64,000 bases of DNA from contig CM039183.1 in NCBI GenBank assembly GCA_008360975.2, positions 38,307,850-38,371,849 on the forward strand. Reading direction: 5' to 3'. The notes below the pieces were generated by a model. The model was not told the origin of the DNA and ran no database searches. It saw nothing but the letters and a program-made list of their open reading frames with translations. Position numbers and translations under genes: made by a program. Position 1 is the stretch's first letter. Each line of letters begins with the position of its first letter. Shown piece by piece: positions 47,292-62,887 of the stretch. Source of the DNA: Lichenostomus cassidix (Eukaryota; Chordata; Aves; Passeriformes; Meliphagidae).

Positions 47292-48357
47292 TTTTTCTAA
47301 CCTAAACAAAATATTGAATTTAAAATTTAAATCACATAGAACTGTAATGTGGATGAACAGTCTCCTCCCCTTCAACTTCTCACCAACAAAGTCCATCTCC
47401 CATTACTTTTGGTCTCATGTTTTTTCTGTGAGAGTGAAATCTGTAACACTCCATTTAAAGAAAGAGCTGCATACTTTTCAGTTTGATGTCACAGTAGGAA
47501 AATGCTGCTGTGTTGTTAGACTTTGAAAGTGTAAACATTTGCCAAATGGAATGCCCTCAGTGGTTATATTTTATAAATGCTGGTGACCATTACATTAAAA
47601 ACTAACTTTGAAATGTTGCAGCTTGATTTATTTGAGTCAGCATAGCAGATGCAGGCAAAGCACCAGGCAAAGAGCATAGAATAAAAATAGTATCCTGTCA
47701 CTCCCAGTGATAGCACTGAGGGTGTCATTTGCTCTACTGATGTATTGCAAATAAAAAAAAGAGAAAGCAAAACTAGGACCACATTATGTGTGAAAAATAG
47801 CTGCAAATATAAGTGAGAACATGTATTTTGGAAAGTATTTTGCATAGTCAATACAAGTGTTTTAAAAATCCCGCCTATCACATCTCACATGAGTTAATAG
47901 GCACACGAGTTTTCAGACATGCTCATTTACTTTGAGTAACAGTTACAATAAAGCTGAATGGTGCCACAAGACATTCCATATAAACTGGAAGTGGAGTTGA
48001 TTTAAATGGTTTACACTGCATCAAGGGGCAGGCCAGAATAAATGCTGCAAACAGAGAATGGTGCCATTAAATTTAAAGTCACAGGAATCTCAATTCTCTG
48101 CTGAGATCATTCACAAAACTGAAGGCCAGGCACATAGAAGTCCCACCATACTGGTCACAGTCAAAATATTTGGCCTCGTGCTAAAATGGTATGACAGAAA
48201 AACCCTTCTGCTGTTAGGGAAGGTCTCATGTAGAGTCTCACGAATAAGAAGGAAGGCAGAGCCTCTTGCACCTTCCCATTTAGTAGCATGACAAGAAGTG
48301 GAAGCAAGCTAATAGTTCATGTATTTATGTTTCAGTTCCCTTTTCCTTGTTAACTTA

Positions 48358-52347
<3,990 letters not shown>

Positions 52348-52428
52348 CATAATGAAGCTTGACTATGAAAGGATGGTTCACTTCTGCCAAAATATCTCTC
52401 TCCATTTTAGATCGTACCCGATCCCGAA
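52348..52428 (-). CDS. RPS6KA2: RPS6KA2 window exon 1: N-kinase helix C region
   Basis: This 81-base exon is the most upstream one in the window. It starts in phase 1 (TT completing a valine) and ends with the first base of an alanine codon. It encodes [16 protein letters not shown], then [10 protein letters not shown], which is the end of the beta3-alphaC connection, helix C with its conserved Glu (in MERDIL), and strand beta4 of the N-terminal AGC kinase. The acceptor is TTTATAG and the donor is GGTAACT. It corresponds to about residues 100-127 of the human protein. The preceding exon, which should end in a KKATLK-type motif and carry the ATP-binding Lys, was not found up to base 64000. Confidence 0.96.
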
Positions 52429-52484
52429 CTATAAAGAAAGAACAATAAGAACAGTGACATATTAAGAGACAGCATGGTCCCTGG

Positions 52485-52600
52485 ATACAGTACTGGAATA
52501 AGGTTTGCCAGTCTGGATTCTTATTCTCACTCTGCTGATGGCTTGCAGTATGACCTTAGGCAAATCAGTGTCCTCCAAAGTGTCTTCTTTTTCTGATTGC
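52485..52600 (+). mobile_element. MIR (CORE-SINE) relic next to exon
   Basis: 'gtctggattcttattctca', then 'ctctgctgatggcttgcag', 'tatgaccttaggcaaatca' and 'gtgtcctcc' follow the MIR core (CTGGGTTCGAATCCCGGCTCTGCCACTTACTAGCTGTGTGACCTTGGGCAA in order) with moderate divergence. The element lies about 60 bases upstream of the acceptor of window exon 1 and is antisense to the gene. Confidence 0.7.
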
Positions 52601-55600
52601 CTGGTCTGTGTAGTAAGTTCTCCAGGAAGGCCCTGTGTCTTTCTCTACGGAGAGCTGCCCTAACCAAAGTGACTATAGTATTACCAACAAGAAGGCAATT
52701 ACACGTCACAGAAGAGAATAGTAATGTGAAAATGAAAACTACACAAAATTAATAACTTTACTTCATTTAAGATGAAACAGAATGTACCAGTCCCAGAGCA
52801 AGTCAGATTAATCTTGTGCAAATTAATTTATTGTATTTTGCTGATGCTCGCAGCATTTATGACATATCACTGCATAGAATTCTCTGGAAGTGATCTATAT
52901 ATAAAATATTAAGAACTTCCAATAAACCACCCAAACAAACAGTAATAAAGAAAAATGCCAAATAAAAATAGTAACTAATTATTTTTATGTGTAGAGATAA
53001 TTTTACTGTGTGACAGCAGTGAGAAAAATACTTTTTGTGGTCGAGATGAATACAGAGTAAGGGAAATCATAATTTCAGAGGTGAGCTGAGTTCAAGCTAA
53101 ACAAAACTAATGCTGAAGATTTCATAGCAAAGCTATTTGGCAGAGTATTCAGATACTGAGGATTCAAATCCCCATGCTATAAAATCTTGCCTAAAGATGC
53201 ATTTTTCAGTCAATTATGAGTTTATTGAAAGTATTATATTTTCTTCTTTCTCTTCACAATGCCAATATGCTTTTCAGATGAAAGCATTTACAAGAGATAT
53301 CATGAAACTATTTTAGGTAGCACAGCCTGAGATCTCAGTCAGATTCCGTCATTGCAGGCATGTGTTGTGGAGCTGCTCAGAAGCTGAGTACTCTCAGCAC
53401 CCAAGTAAGGAACACACCATAACAAAACCAAGACTATTGCTGTACTTCAAAAATTGATGCACAGAAATAGGTCCAAACCAGCTGATCTGAAAAACCTTAA
53501 ATAGCACTGGTGACATACTTGTATTTCTTGCTATTTTGATGCTCTGCTTAGGCCAATAGTGACATAATTCAACCTAAGCTACCTTGTAAATAAAATTCAA
53601 AACAATGGGAATTGTGGAATCTTAATCTCATCCCACAAGTAAAAAGCACACATCACACACTCACAAAATGCTTAAGCTATGTGAAGACAGACCGATCTTG
53701 TGCTGTCCATCAGTGATGATCCCAGGTGGGAATTTTTGTTGGCTAGGTGGGCATTGCCAGACAGTCTACATGGGATATTTCCCATTAAGCTTGGTTAGGC
53801 AGGCTCAGAAAGTGCCTACCTGAATTTGCAGTGCACAGTTGTGAGAACAGGCTGTCAGAACAGCAGCACACCCTCCTCCTCCCATCATTTTAACCTCTCA
53901 AGAGGGAAAGGCCCAGCTGTGCAGCCAAATGCTTTGCCAAAGCCCTGTGCCCTGTGCCCTGCTGGCTGCTGTGGTGGTTACAAGGTGGGGACCTGCCAGG
54001 GTGCCAAGTCACCCTTCTCCCCACATGCACACAGGAAGCACACCAAAATTAAAGAGAAGGTGATGTCACCACAGAAGACATCTCATTCTCCAGAGTCATG
54101 GCCCTGTAACCACTCTGAACCTGTAGCTGCTGCATTATGGGGCTACACTTCCTTTTTGAAAACCTGCCTTTTGGGAACAGAAATCAGGCTCGTGAAGCCA
54201 GAGGCTCAGCAGCACTGCAGGCTGTCCCCATCTGGTCACTGCTGTCCTCACACTGCCTGGGCTAGTCCAGGACTCCACAGGCACCGTTTGGTGGCAAGAC
54301 CACTAAGGAGGGTGGGTGGCAATGGAATGGGCTCTGCCCTGTGCCCTGGGCTGAAACTCTCTGGTGCTCCATGTGTATCACACATCATGCTTCCCTTGGG
54401 GTCAGCTGGATCCTCGGTATGGATGCTCTAAATTAGTGCTCCTATGACAGATACCATTTTCCACTTACAGCTTTCCTCTTTAAAAGTCTTAGTAGAGAAA
54501 GATCTAGCAAGACAGAGCATATTACAGTCATCTTAATGGATTGCCTTGCCCAAGGGCACTGGGCTGCAGAACTAAAGTGGTAAAGAGCAAAGTCCCAGTG
54601 CAAACATCTGCTGACTGCATTGAGGTGCAGGAGCCTGGTCCCTCCCCAAGTCCTCTGGAGGTGGCTCAGGGCAGGACCTGTTGATTTGGTTGTCTCCCTG
54701 AGTACGTCAGTCTCTCTCCTCTGATTTTGGAAATTATCTTCTTGGTATCACCAGGCTAAAACTGGCATTTGAAAGTTTAATTTTTTTTTAAACTAGGAAT
54801 GGATTGTCAGATGATAGGTTTGGTGTATTAGTGACTCGTTCTCATGGCTTTTCATCCTCTTCCACAATTTTTAATCAAAGTGCTGCTGAATCCCCTGATC
54901 TGAAACATCAGGGAGAGAAATCCCCCTGCATGTCTGACAAAAGCATCAGCCACTTAGAGAAACCTGTTTCTGCAGGAAGATATACGCAGAAAATATACAA
55001 ATCAGACCAAAGATTTCCCAATCTGCTCAGAGATGTTTGGCAAAAAGCATTATTGATTATATGTTATTTGCTCATCCCTACCTTTCAAAATGACATTTCA
55101 ATGAGAAACATCACTGCTTAACCAGTAGTGGAGCATTAATTAATTAAAAAAGCAAGAACAAGGGAAGCTACAAACTAAGTTAACTTAATTACATCAGCAT
55201 CAAAAAGTATCACAGCAGAAGAAATAAATCAGTGAACAAAACAATGGCTTTAAATGTCATCCATTACCCTCCTCACTTCATTAAAACTCAGCACCTTGCG
55301 TACAGTAGAACAAAAGCAAAATATGACTGAGGCTTAGGAACTTGCAACTCAATTTCAAATTCTTCACCTAGCACAGAAACACACAGAGATAAAGAAAACA
55401 GAATATATACATAAAACTCTGTGCAACATCCTTTTCAATTCTATTGCTGTTATTTTAATCTGTTTTTAATGCTCTCTGTGGTAGACAAAAGCAGAGAACT
55501 AAATTCTAAATTCAAATCCATGCTGCCTATGTCCAGAAGACAAAATAGTTGTCTGGTGCCTAATTACCTGAGAGATGGAGAAATACAGGCTTTCTAAAAG

Positions 55601-56081
55601 TGACCATAGTCTCCCTTCCATGGTTCTGCTTGGAAATACTATTTGTATTACTGTGTTTTTGTTCCACACAGTACTAAACTCAAATCCTCTGAAGAGCAGC
55701 CTTTCATGTTGTACCTTCATCGGTGGAACATTATTACAACACAAAGAAACAGAAAAGTGTCCTGTTGACACCTGAATGTAGAAGTGTATCAATAATGTCA
55801 CATGGGGACTCCATGTGCTTTTCTTTTGAAATGCATATAATTTTGTGAAGGTTATTTTTCTGGCAGAAAGATCCTCTGTGGCCCAAAATATGGAACCTTT
55901 TAAAGATGGGGAAAGAGCTATTATAGCACAGCTGTACCATTCAGCTCTATGCTGCTGCAGCGAAGGTAAAAAATCAAATCTACAGAGCAGGAGACACTCC
56001 TTTGTAGAAGGGCACTCTGAAAAAAGCAATAAGGATGTAGACTGGGTTTTAGGAGTCCAGGGTCTGGAGGAGATCATTTTA

Positions 56082-56112
56082 TCTCCCCCCCTCCTTTCCC
56101 CTCCCTCCTTTT
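56082..56112 (+). repeat. 31-base pure pyrimidine tract
   Basis: All bases from 56082 to 56112 are C or T, with a run of seven C. The transcribed RPS6KA2 strand would be purine-rich here. No function is implied. Confidence 0.9.
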
Positions 56113-56185
56113 ACATGAAAAAACACATTTGGCTTTAAAGAAATCAAAGAGTTCCCGTTGGTTGTTTGTATTTTAAAGTAGCCTT

Positions 56186-56205
56186 GATGCTTCGATGCTT
56201 CGATG
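56186..56205. repeat. Short 8-base tandem repeat
   Basis: The unit gatgcttc is present twice in a row, followed by half of a third copy (gatg). It is a small slippage repeat. Confidence 0.9.
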
Positions 56206-58143
56206 TGGAATGACAGATTTCTGTAAATGAATGCTACACTTTAGCACTGAACTTTCATTTATAGTCCTTATCACCTATTCATTATTCTATCTGTTTGTAA
56301 AAGTTAATTAAATCTTGCAGTATCCCTCTGAAACTCCTCTGCTCAATTTTCCAGCAAAGAGGGTTAAAGAACAGATTGATGAAGTCTGATGCTATATATT
56401 AAATTAAAAAAAAAAAGTCCACATGGTACTTGACAGGACCAAACATGGGTTCTATGTTATATGAACTCAGCTCAAAATAAATCCTCAGAGCAGTAACTTG
56501 AGCTCCTGTTATGTTTTCCTCATACCCTTGCCCAGCAAGGAGCAGCCTGAGAGCTGAGGGTGCTCCACAGTCACCTCCTTTCTACCCCAAGGAGCCTCTA
56601 GCAGCTGCAACCTCCTGCTGTTTCCTCACTGGGACACCAACTTGGATCTCTCTTCTTGTCCAAAAAAATCCACAGACGCTGCAGGAGATTAAGTGTGTTT
56701 TAGGTTTTTGGCTGAAATTAGCTGCTGGGCTCAACCCCATCATTAGAGAAGTACTGACTGACAGACCAAATAAAATGAGATCACATAAATCTCATGCCCT
56801 TATGCAGAGGTGAAGTTTCAATTTTTTTGTATTTTTAAGCAGAACTGGACCAACTGACCATAAGATGTGCTCATGCATAGCTCTCAGGTGAAACCATTCC
56901 CCACAAAGGTCTGTGAGCTGTGGATGTGAAATGGTATCCAATAAGCCAAATCCTATGGTGATATACATCACCAGCAAAGTCAGAATTACACCCCTCACAA
57001 TCACGGAAATCTGTTCTAACTAAAATCATTAAAGCCAGACTCAATAAACAGCCTGATGAAGAGAAAAACAGCTGCCATCTGCTAGGAGGGAACTTCCTCT
57101 AAAAACCCAAAACCTACAGCTGGAAATACATCTGTTCACAACTTGTGCAAAACTGAAAGTCTTCAACACCTCTGCAGCGTTGAACCTGGAACTTTTTTTA
57201 AATGTAAAACATATGACTGATTTAAATATTTTACCTTATGGGATGTGATATCCTGTGAAATCATCAACAAAGTATTTGTTTCTTGAATTTGAGTGTAACA
57301 TGCTCCTATATTTATTTGCTTCAGTTGAACCTACTTATAACTGCTTTTTATTATTATTACTACTACTGCAGGAAATAATAACAATTTCAGTATTAACTCT
57401 TACTGGCAGGTAATAATTACATATGCTCAAGGAATAGGCATAATTTCAAAATAACAAATCAATCAGAAGGTTGGCCTTAGAATTCAGAGGTCCTAGTAAA
57501 CACTGTTTTTCAGTAGCTCTGGAAATTATGATGACCAGAAGGAAGAAACTGGTTTCATGTAGTTTTGCAATGAAGAAAAGTTTAAAACATTTATGAGACA
57601 GTTGGCCTTTTCTCCCCACACAAAAGAGATATTTTGAATTTAGTTCCAGCCTGCAAGAAACTAATAAAAGAGAGACAACCAGGACATATAGTCCTCAGTC
57701 CTACTCTTAAATACAGTCTAAAGAGTGATGAATTTTTTCCATCAAACTTCTCTCATATCTTCAAGCAGACTCTTTTTCCCTTGCAGCTCCTGCTCTGCTG
57801 CAGTGCTGGCTAACTCATACAGCTGCAAAGAGGAGGCAGTACCAAGATTCATATTTCCTATCCATGGGGCATTCCAGTATCAAATGAGTGTCTGCCTTGT
57901 GTTTGCTACTGAGATGTTGCTAAGCCAACAGAAGCAGTGAAGAAACTGTTTTTTTCTTGTCCTGCTTGAGATGGAGATGATCCAGTCGTCCAGGAACTGC
58001 TGGGTTTCTCAGGGTAATGAGTTTCATGGCTTGCCTTTTAAGCTTGAAGCCCAGCATGGTTAAATCAACCACTGCTGCTCTTTGCTCTGAAAACACACCT
58101 GTTTTGTGAGTTTTACAGGGAGGAGGGCTGAACAAAGTTTGTG

Positions 58144-58418
58144 CATCACTGTGGCTAGCACAGCTTTTTCCCATGAGAAATTTTCTTGTGTTTTATAAAT
58201 AAAGATAAAGTTTGGATGTTATTGGAACAGTGTCCCAGAGCTTGGACAGTGCAGGCCTGGCCAATCAGGCCTGGGGGAAGGCTTCTGACTGACCAATCTG
58301 GGTGACTTTTGAGAACTCTATATATGTGATGAAATCAAAACAATAAAGGTCATTCCTTCTTGCCACTGAGAACTGGTGCATTCATTACTCTGCTAGCTGC
58401 TCAACAGCGACACATCAC
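58144..58418 (+). mobile_element. Solo LTR of an endogenous retrovirus (ERV2/ERVK-like)
   Basis: A 263-base block (58150-58412) begins with TG and ends with CA and is flanked on both sides by the identical hexamer catcac (58144-58149 and 58413-58418). The ends form imperfect inverted repeats (TGTGGCT and AGCGACA). Inside are two CCAAT boxes (58261 and 58293), the first bracketed by two copies of caggcctgg, a TATA-like tatatatg (58319), and an AATAAA signal (58342) in the normal U3-R-U5 order. A second AATAAA is at 58198. No gag, pol or env sequence lies beside it, so this is a solo LTR left by recombination. A 6-base target duplication is typical of class II (beta/alpharetrovirus-like) elements. 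It is antisense to RPS6KA2. Confidence 0.88.
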
Positions 58419-60765
58419 TTCACTCTGGAAGTGTGAAAACTCTCTCTGCTTTGGTATTCACCACACATACGTTCTGCAGCATATCATCAAAGGCAAAACT
58501 ACAGCTTTTATGATTGAAAAATATGCTGAGTGAACACTGGCTCAGGGGTGAAAATGCAAAGTTGTCTATTCCCTCTTATGCTGGCCTTCTACAGGAAAAA
58601 AACTGTTCCCTTTATTCAGTCTCTCCAGGTCTAAAAAGACAGTTGTACTGAAAGGAACATTTCCTCTCCTTCAGCATCTTTGAGCAACTACTGATTCACT
58701 TGCAAAGTCTGGCAGAGGTGAAAGGATATGAGGGTGGTGCAGGATCTCCCCAAGGAGTTCTTGGCACATCGACCCAGGGCAAAGTGCCCCTGTGTGAGAG
58801 TGATTTAAAGCCCACCCAAGTCCCTTCCCTTTTGTTATATGAGCCCCTACTATTTTGTTTAATGGCATGGCATGAAACCTTCTGCCTGGTCCAGTTCAGA
58901 TGTTTAAGGATGAGACCAGTAATCTTTTATAAAATATTAAGTGAGAATTCCTGGAAGGAGAGGAAATGTGGTATTTCCTCTCTGTGGAATGTATGTACTG
59001 GGGTGTTGTCATTTGCCACCAAGGCAGTTATACTCATAGGCTGAAGTAATCCTAGTAAACATTTTCTATAGTTTTCTGTAGACCCATCTGTAACTTGCAA
59101 TTTTGAGTATTTTCAAAGATACATTTGCTTTTTTTTTTCTCTAAACTGGAACAAAAACCCTAAATTCAGCAAGTTTTTCCAAAATTAAACTGAGAAAATT
59201 TTTTTGGCTGTATCAATGTACTCTTTGTTAAGGGTTTTATTTTATTTTTTTAATCTCCTCTTTCTGAACCCTAATTATAATGCACAACTATAACATATTG
59301 ATAAAAAAATGTACACAATCAAACCAGAGAATTCTGCTGAAATGCTGATATTTTGTCAAGTAGAATTTCCTTTAACAGTCCTGTTCCTGTGGATAGACAC
59401 TCTACCAGAAACTCAATATTTTCTGTATCAGCTGTAACATAAATTCAGAAGATGAAATAATAAAAAACCCCACCAGGAAGTTTTAAAACAGAATCCCCAT
59501 GTCTTCCAGGTTTAGGATAAACATACAAAGTTACGAAGTAATGTTTTTGCGATTGTCCTAATTGGGGTTTCCCAGTTCAGTTTCAGTAAGAGTAACGTGA
59601 GGCAGTGGCTAGACAGTGAGAGGTGCACTTCTCAGAAGGGAGGGTTTGGATGGATTTGGCTGTAGGGCAGGAGGCAAATGTTAACATTCTCCCCAGGCTG
59701 TCCTGACCACAACTGCACTGTGCCGACTTCTCACTCTAAACACTCCTTCCATTAGGCTGCTTAGATGTAAACACAGAGCCAGGCCAATCTGACTTGTTCT
59801 AACAAAATTTTTTGGATGAGCATTTCAGTTACTGAATCCCAAACATTTTGGTTTCTGAAACAAGTAACTAGTATATTTAAGGCACCGCTGAGGAAGCTGG
59901 GATAGTGGCTTATCATCCAACACTGAGCACACAGTTCATTTAGGAGATACAAAGCCCTGAGGCAGCTTCTATCTGCAAACCACACAGGATGAGGTTTATC
60001 AGGTTACCTGTAATCCAGCCTTCCATGCTACCTGCATACAAAACAGACAGGAATTTAGAATTTATATAGTTCACTAAAAATGTGGTGTTTAATGTCAACA
60101 TACAGACAAAGCAAACCTCTGCTTTGCCCAGGACCTGACATGAGATGCAGACATACTTAATATAGCTCTGTTGATGTGTTTGCCTCATAAAAATGAAAAA
60201 GCGTCTGCAAGACGGCTGTCTGTCACTGAAGAAGCCTCCAGTCCCATCAGCAAGTAGGGTGTGAAGTCAAAGCAAGGTCATTTTCTAAATTAGAGCATAA
60301 GAAAAAGCCTGGTCTTTTGTCGTTTTCAACACACTCGTTAAAACTTTGCAACCAGCAAGCCTTGGTTTGCAAACAACAAGGAAAAAAAAAAAAAGGCTGA
60401 TCTAGAGTTTTCTCCTTTGAGAAGAGAAAAACAGTCCTCAAACAATTGCAAATTGGTTTTCAGCCTGGACTCCACTACCGTATAGGGAGTGTTGTGGAAG
60501 ATATGACTAAGTTCAGAGAGTTTCTGGGTGAAATCATGGCCCTAAAACAGTCAATAGTAAAACCACTGCTGACATTAATAGGATCTCACCATCTACATCT
60601 CAGTCCCTATATACAGTTCTGAAAATATATGAAGCTGCTTGAACTCTAAAAGAATACCTAACCAAAAAGGAAATCTTGAAGTTTTTTCCTATGTTACTGA
60701 GTAACTGCCAAAAGCTAAACATAAACGGTACTGAGCAATGACTACAGGCAGACAGGAGGAGAGCA

Positions 60766-60881
60766 GATAAATATTTAAAGGATATAAACATGGACGAAAA
60801 AGAAGACTTAGTTATCAAAATAAAAGGGAAGACATGAATATAAATAGGAGGAGGTAAGTGAAAAAGAAAAAGAGGAAATGT
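60766..60881. repeat. Unclassified repeat, copy A
   Basis: This is about 116 bases, from 'gataaatatttaaagg' to 'aagaggaaatgtt', that recur at 62774-62887 in the same orientation. It is purine- and A-rich. I do not recognise the family. The matching stops sharply on both sides as far as I can judge. Confidence 0.8.
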
Positions 60882-62773
60882 TAGTTATGTCGGGCAAACC
60901 ATAACCGCATGAACCCCTATGAAGCAGAGTAATGGGTTGGGATTGGAACCTCCTTACTGACATTTTAAAACAAAACTGAACAGAAAAAGTTAAATAACTA
61001 TTTTGTAAGAAACCAGCCTGCCCTGACTGCAGGGGAAAGAGACTGTATCTTTCAGTATGTACTACTTTGCTGCAGTGACTCCACCTCAATAAAGGACATC
61101 TTAAAGAAAAAAAAAGTCTAGATTTCATTATTATGCACAAGTGTTTGGAAGGCTGTCTGAAACACAGCATTTGTACCAGGATTAATGCCCATTGCATTAT
61201 ATCACAACATTCCAGCAAAATGGAAAAAAAAACCAGAAAGTAAAAATTCTTATTAGCAGTGAACTTGAAAACCCTGTGAATAATCACGAGCAGTTTAGCT
61301 TTCACACTGGGCTTTTAATTCTGAGGTCTCAGATAGCCTTACCAAGAATCTGTGATCTCTAAGGCTGTTACCATGTGGGTGGGAGCTGTAGGTAAGGCAG
61401 AGGGGTAATGCAGCCCCTCTGGGGCCACCCAGCCCCGTGACCACCAGCCCTGTGACAATCCTTATAAGTGATGGCTCAGCAAATCGTACTCCTCGCACAC
61501 AGTGCAAACTTCCAGCCTTCCTCAAAACTTTGCTTTGGAAGTTTCTTGCTTCGTGCTGCTTGTGAAAAAGCTCTCCCAAAACCTCTACATGGTGAACTCC
61601 CTACTGCAAATTAAGCACAAGTTTGTGATAACAGCATGGCAGGATTCCTGCATGTTTCTAATGAAGATGCGTGTGAGGAGTCCTCTGACACAGGCAAATC
61701 TCATGCAGCAAAGTCAAGTCTTAAGTCTTGAGCACCTTGTTTCTGCTCCACCAGTCTCATGCTTAGCCACACTTAAAATTCCTTCCACTCCCTGCACTGG
61801 TAGCACGGGTGAACAGTCTCACTGCTGCTGCTTCCCTTCTCTACCAAGGGAAGCCACCAAGTGCCTGCTCTGCCCACAATGGAGCTGAGCACCCCAATTT
61901 CCTTGCAGTCCCCTCCGCAGTCCCAGGCAGAAGGAGATAGGAGGAGGGGGGATGCTCTGGAAGAACTGGCAGACAGCTTCCTCAAGTTGCAGAGGAGACT
62001 AGTTCTGGCCCTGTTTCACACTAAACTCAGGCCACTAAGCTCAGGCCTTCCCTCAAAATGACACCTGGAGCAATTGCTGCCCATGATTTGTGGCCCTCTC
62101 TCTTCCTGGCCCTCCATTGAGGTTTTTCCTTTCCTACTGCCTTTCCCTTGGCTCCACACACCAGATCACATTCCCAGGCTTGCTGGCTCAGGGGATGGTA
62201 GCTTTCCTCTGCCCAAGAAAGCTGCCCTTGGGAATCTGGGGGGCATCATCTCACCTGGGGACAGCTGGGGGGCTTCTGGAGGAGAAGGAGTCCAGATTTT
62301 CAGTAGGTTTGAAACCAGCATAATGAAGGCTGTGAATTTAGTGGGATGCTCTAGGAAGAGTGTCCTGGCTTCCTTGGTACCAAGGTCAAACTCTGTTCCT
62401 TAAAAAACTGTCTTCTGCATAGAAGTCCCGTTCTAGGGACTCACTGGAGCTGTTGACCAAAGCCACTGGCTGGTCTCCTCAACAAAGCAAGAGAGGGGCC
62501 ACAAGCTGGGGGCCCATTCTTTTCCCTTTATGAGGAAAAATTTCTAGAAAGAGGTGGTAAAGGTGACCTAAATAAAGGGAACACCATGTAAAACCAAAAA
62601 TACAATGCAGTATTTCTAAATGTTCACTTGAAAATATTTCTTTCTTATGATAATATACAGGGATGAAGATAGCACCTAGCTGAATTTACATTGACATTAT
62701 CCATTGCAGAGCTTCTTATATCGATAATGAAACCAAATTTGAACAGATAAACATTGACAAAACCTATGTAGAA

Positions 62774-62887
62774 GATAAACATTTAAAGGATACCAAAATG
62801 TAGGACAAAGACTTATTAATCAAAATAAAAGGAAAATAAGGAATATAAGTAGAAGGAGATGAATGAAACCGAAAAAGAGGAAATGTA
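62774..62887. repeat. Unclassified repeat, copy B
   Basis: This is the second copy of the unit at 60766-60881. Shared blocks include 'atttaaaggata', 'atcaaaataaaagg', 'gaatataa', 'agaaggagatgaatgaa' versus 'aggaggaggtaagtgaa', and 'gaaaaagaggaaatgt'. Several substitutions and small gaps show that the duplication is not recent. Confidence 0.8.

Noticed and set aside
53160..53180. ggattcaaatcccc, resembling a tRNA B box
   Set aside because: There is no matching A box at the right distance and no cloverleaf could be drawn. It may be a SINE remnant or chance.
53826..54431. 201-residue open frame on the plus strand
   Set aside because: It is the longest open frame in the window, but it lies in a GC-richer intron patch, has low-complexity Cys/Pro/Ser/His-rich composition and no domain I recognise, and is antisense in an intron. 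It is most likely chance.
54535..54575. 'cttgcccaagggcac', similar to part of MIR/L2
   Set aside because: Only one short block matches, and the flanks do not continue the consensus, so it is too little to call.
55499..56077. 192-residue open frame on the minus strand
   Set aside because: It has no recognisable motif, no good splice or start context, and overlapping open frames on the opposite strand. It does not fit any RSK exon and is treated as chance.
60808..61305. 165-residue open frame on the minus strand
   Set aside because: Part of it is the unclassified repeat copy A, and the rest has hydrophobic low-information composition. There is no family match.
61320..62420. GC-richer stretch with several open frames
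   Set aside because: I considered a separate gene or alternative promoter. The frames share no conserved motif and there is no CpG clustering.
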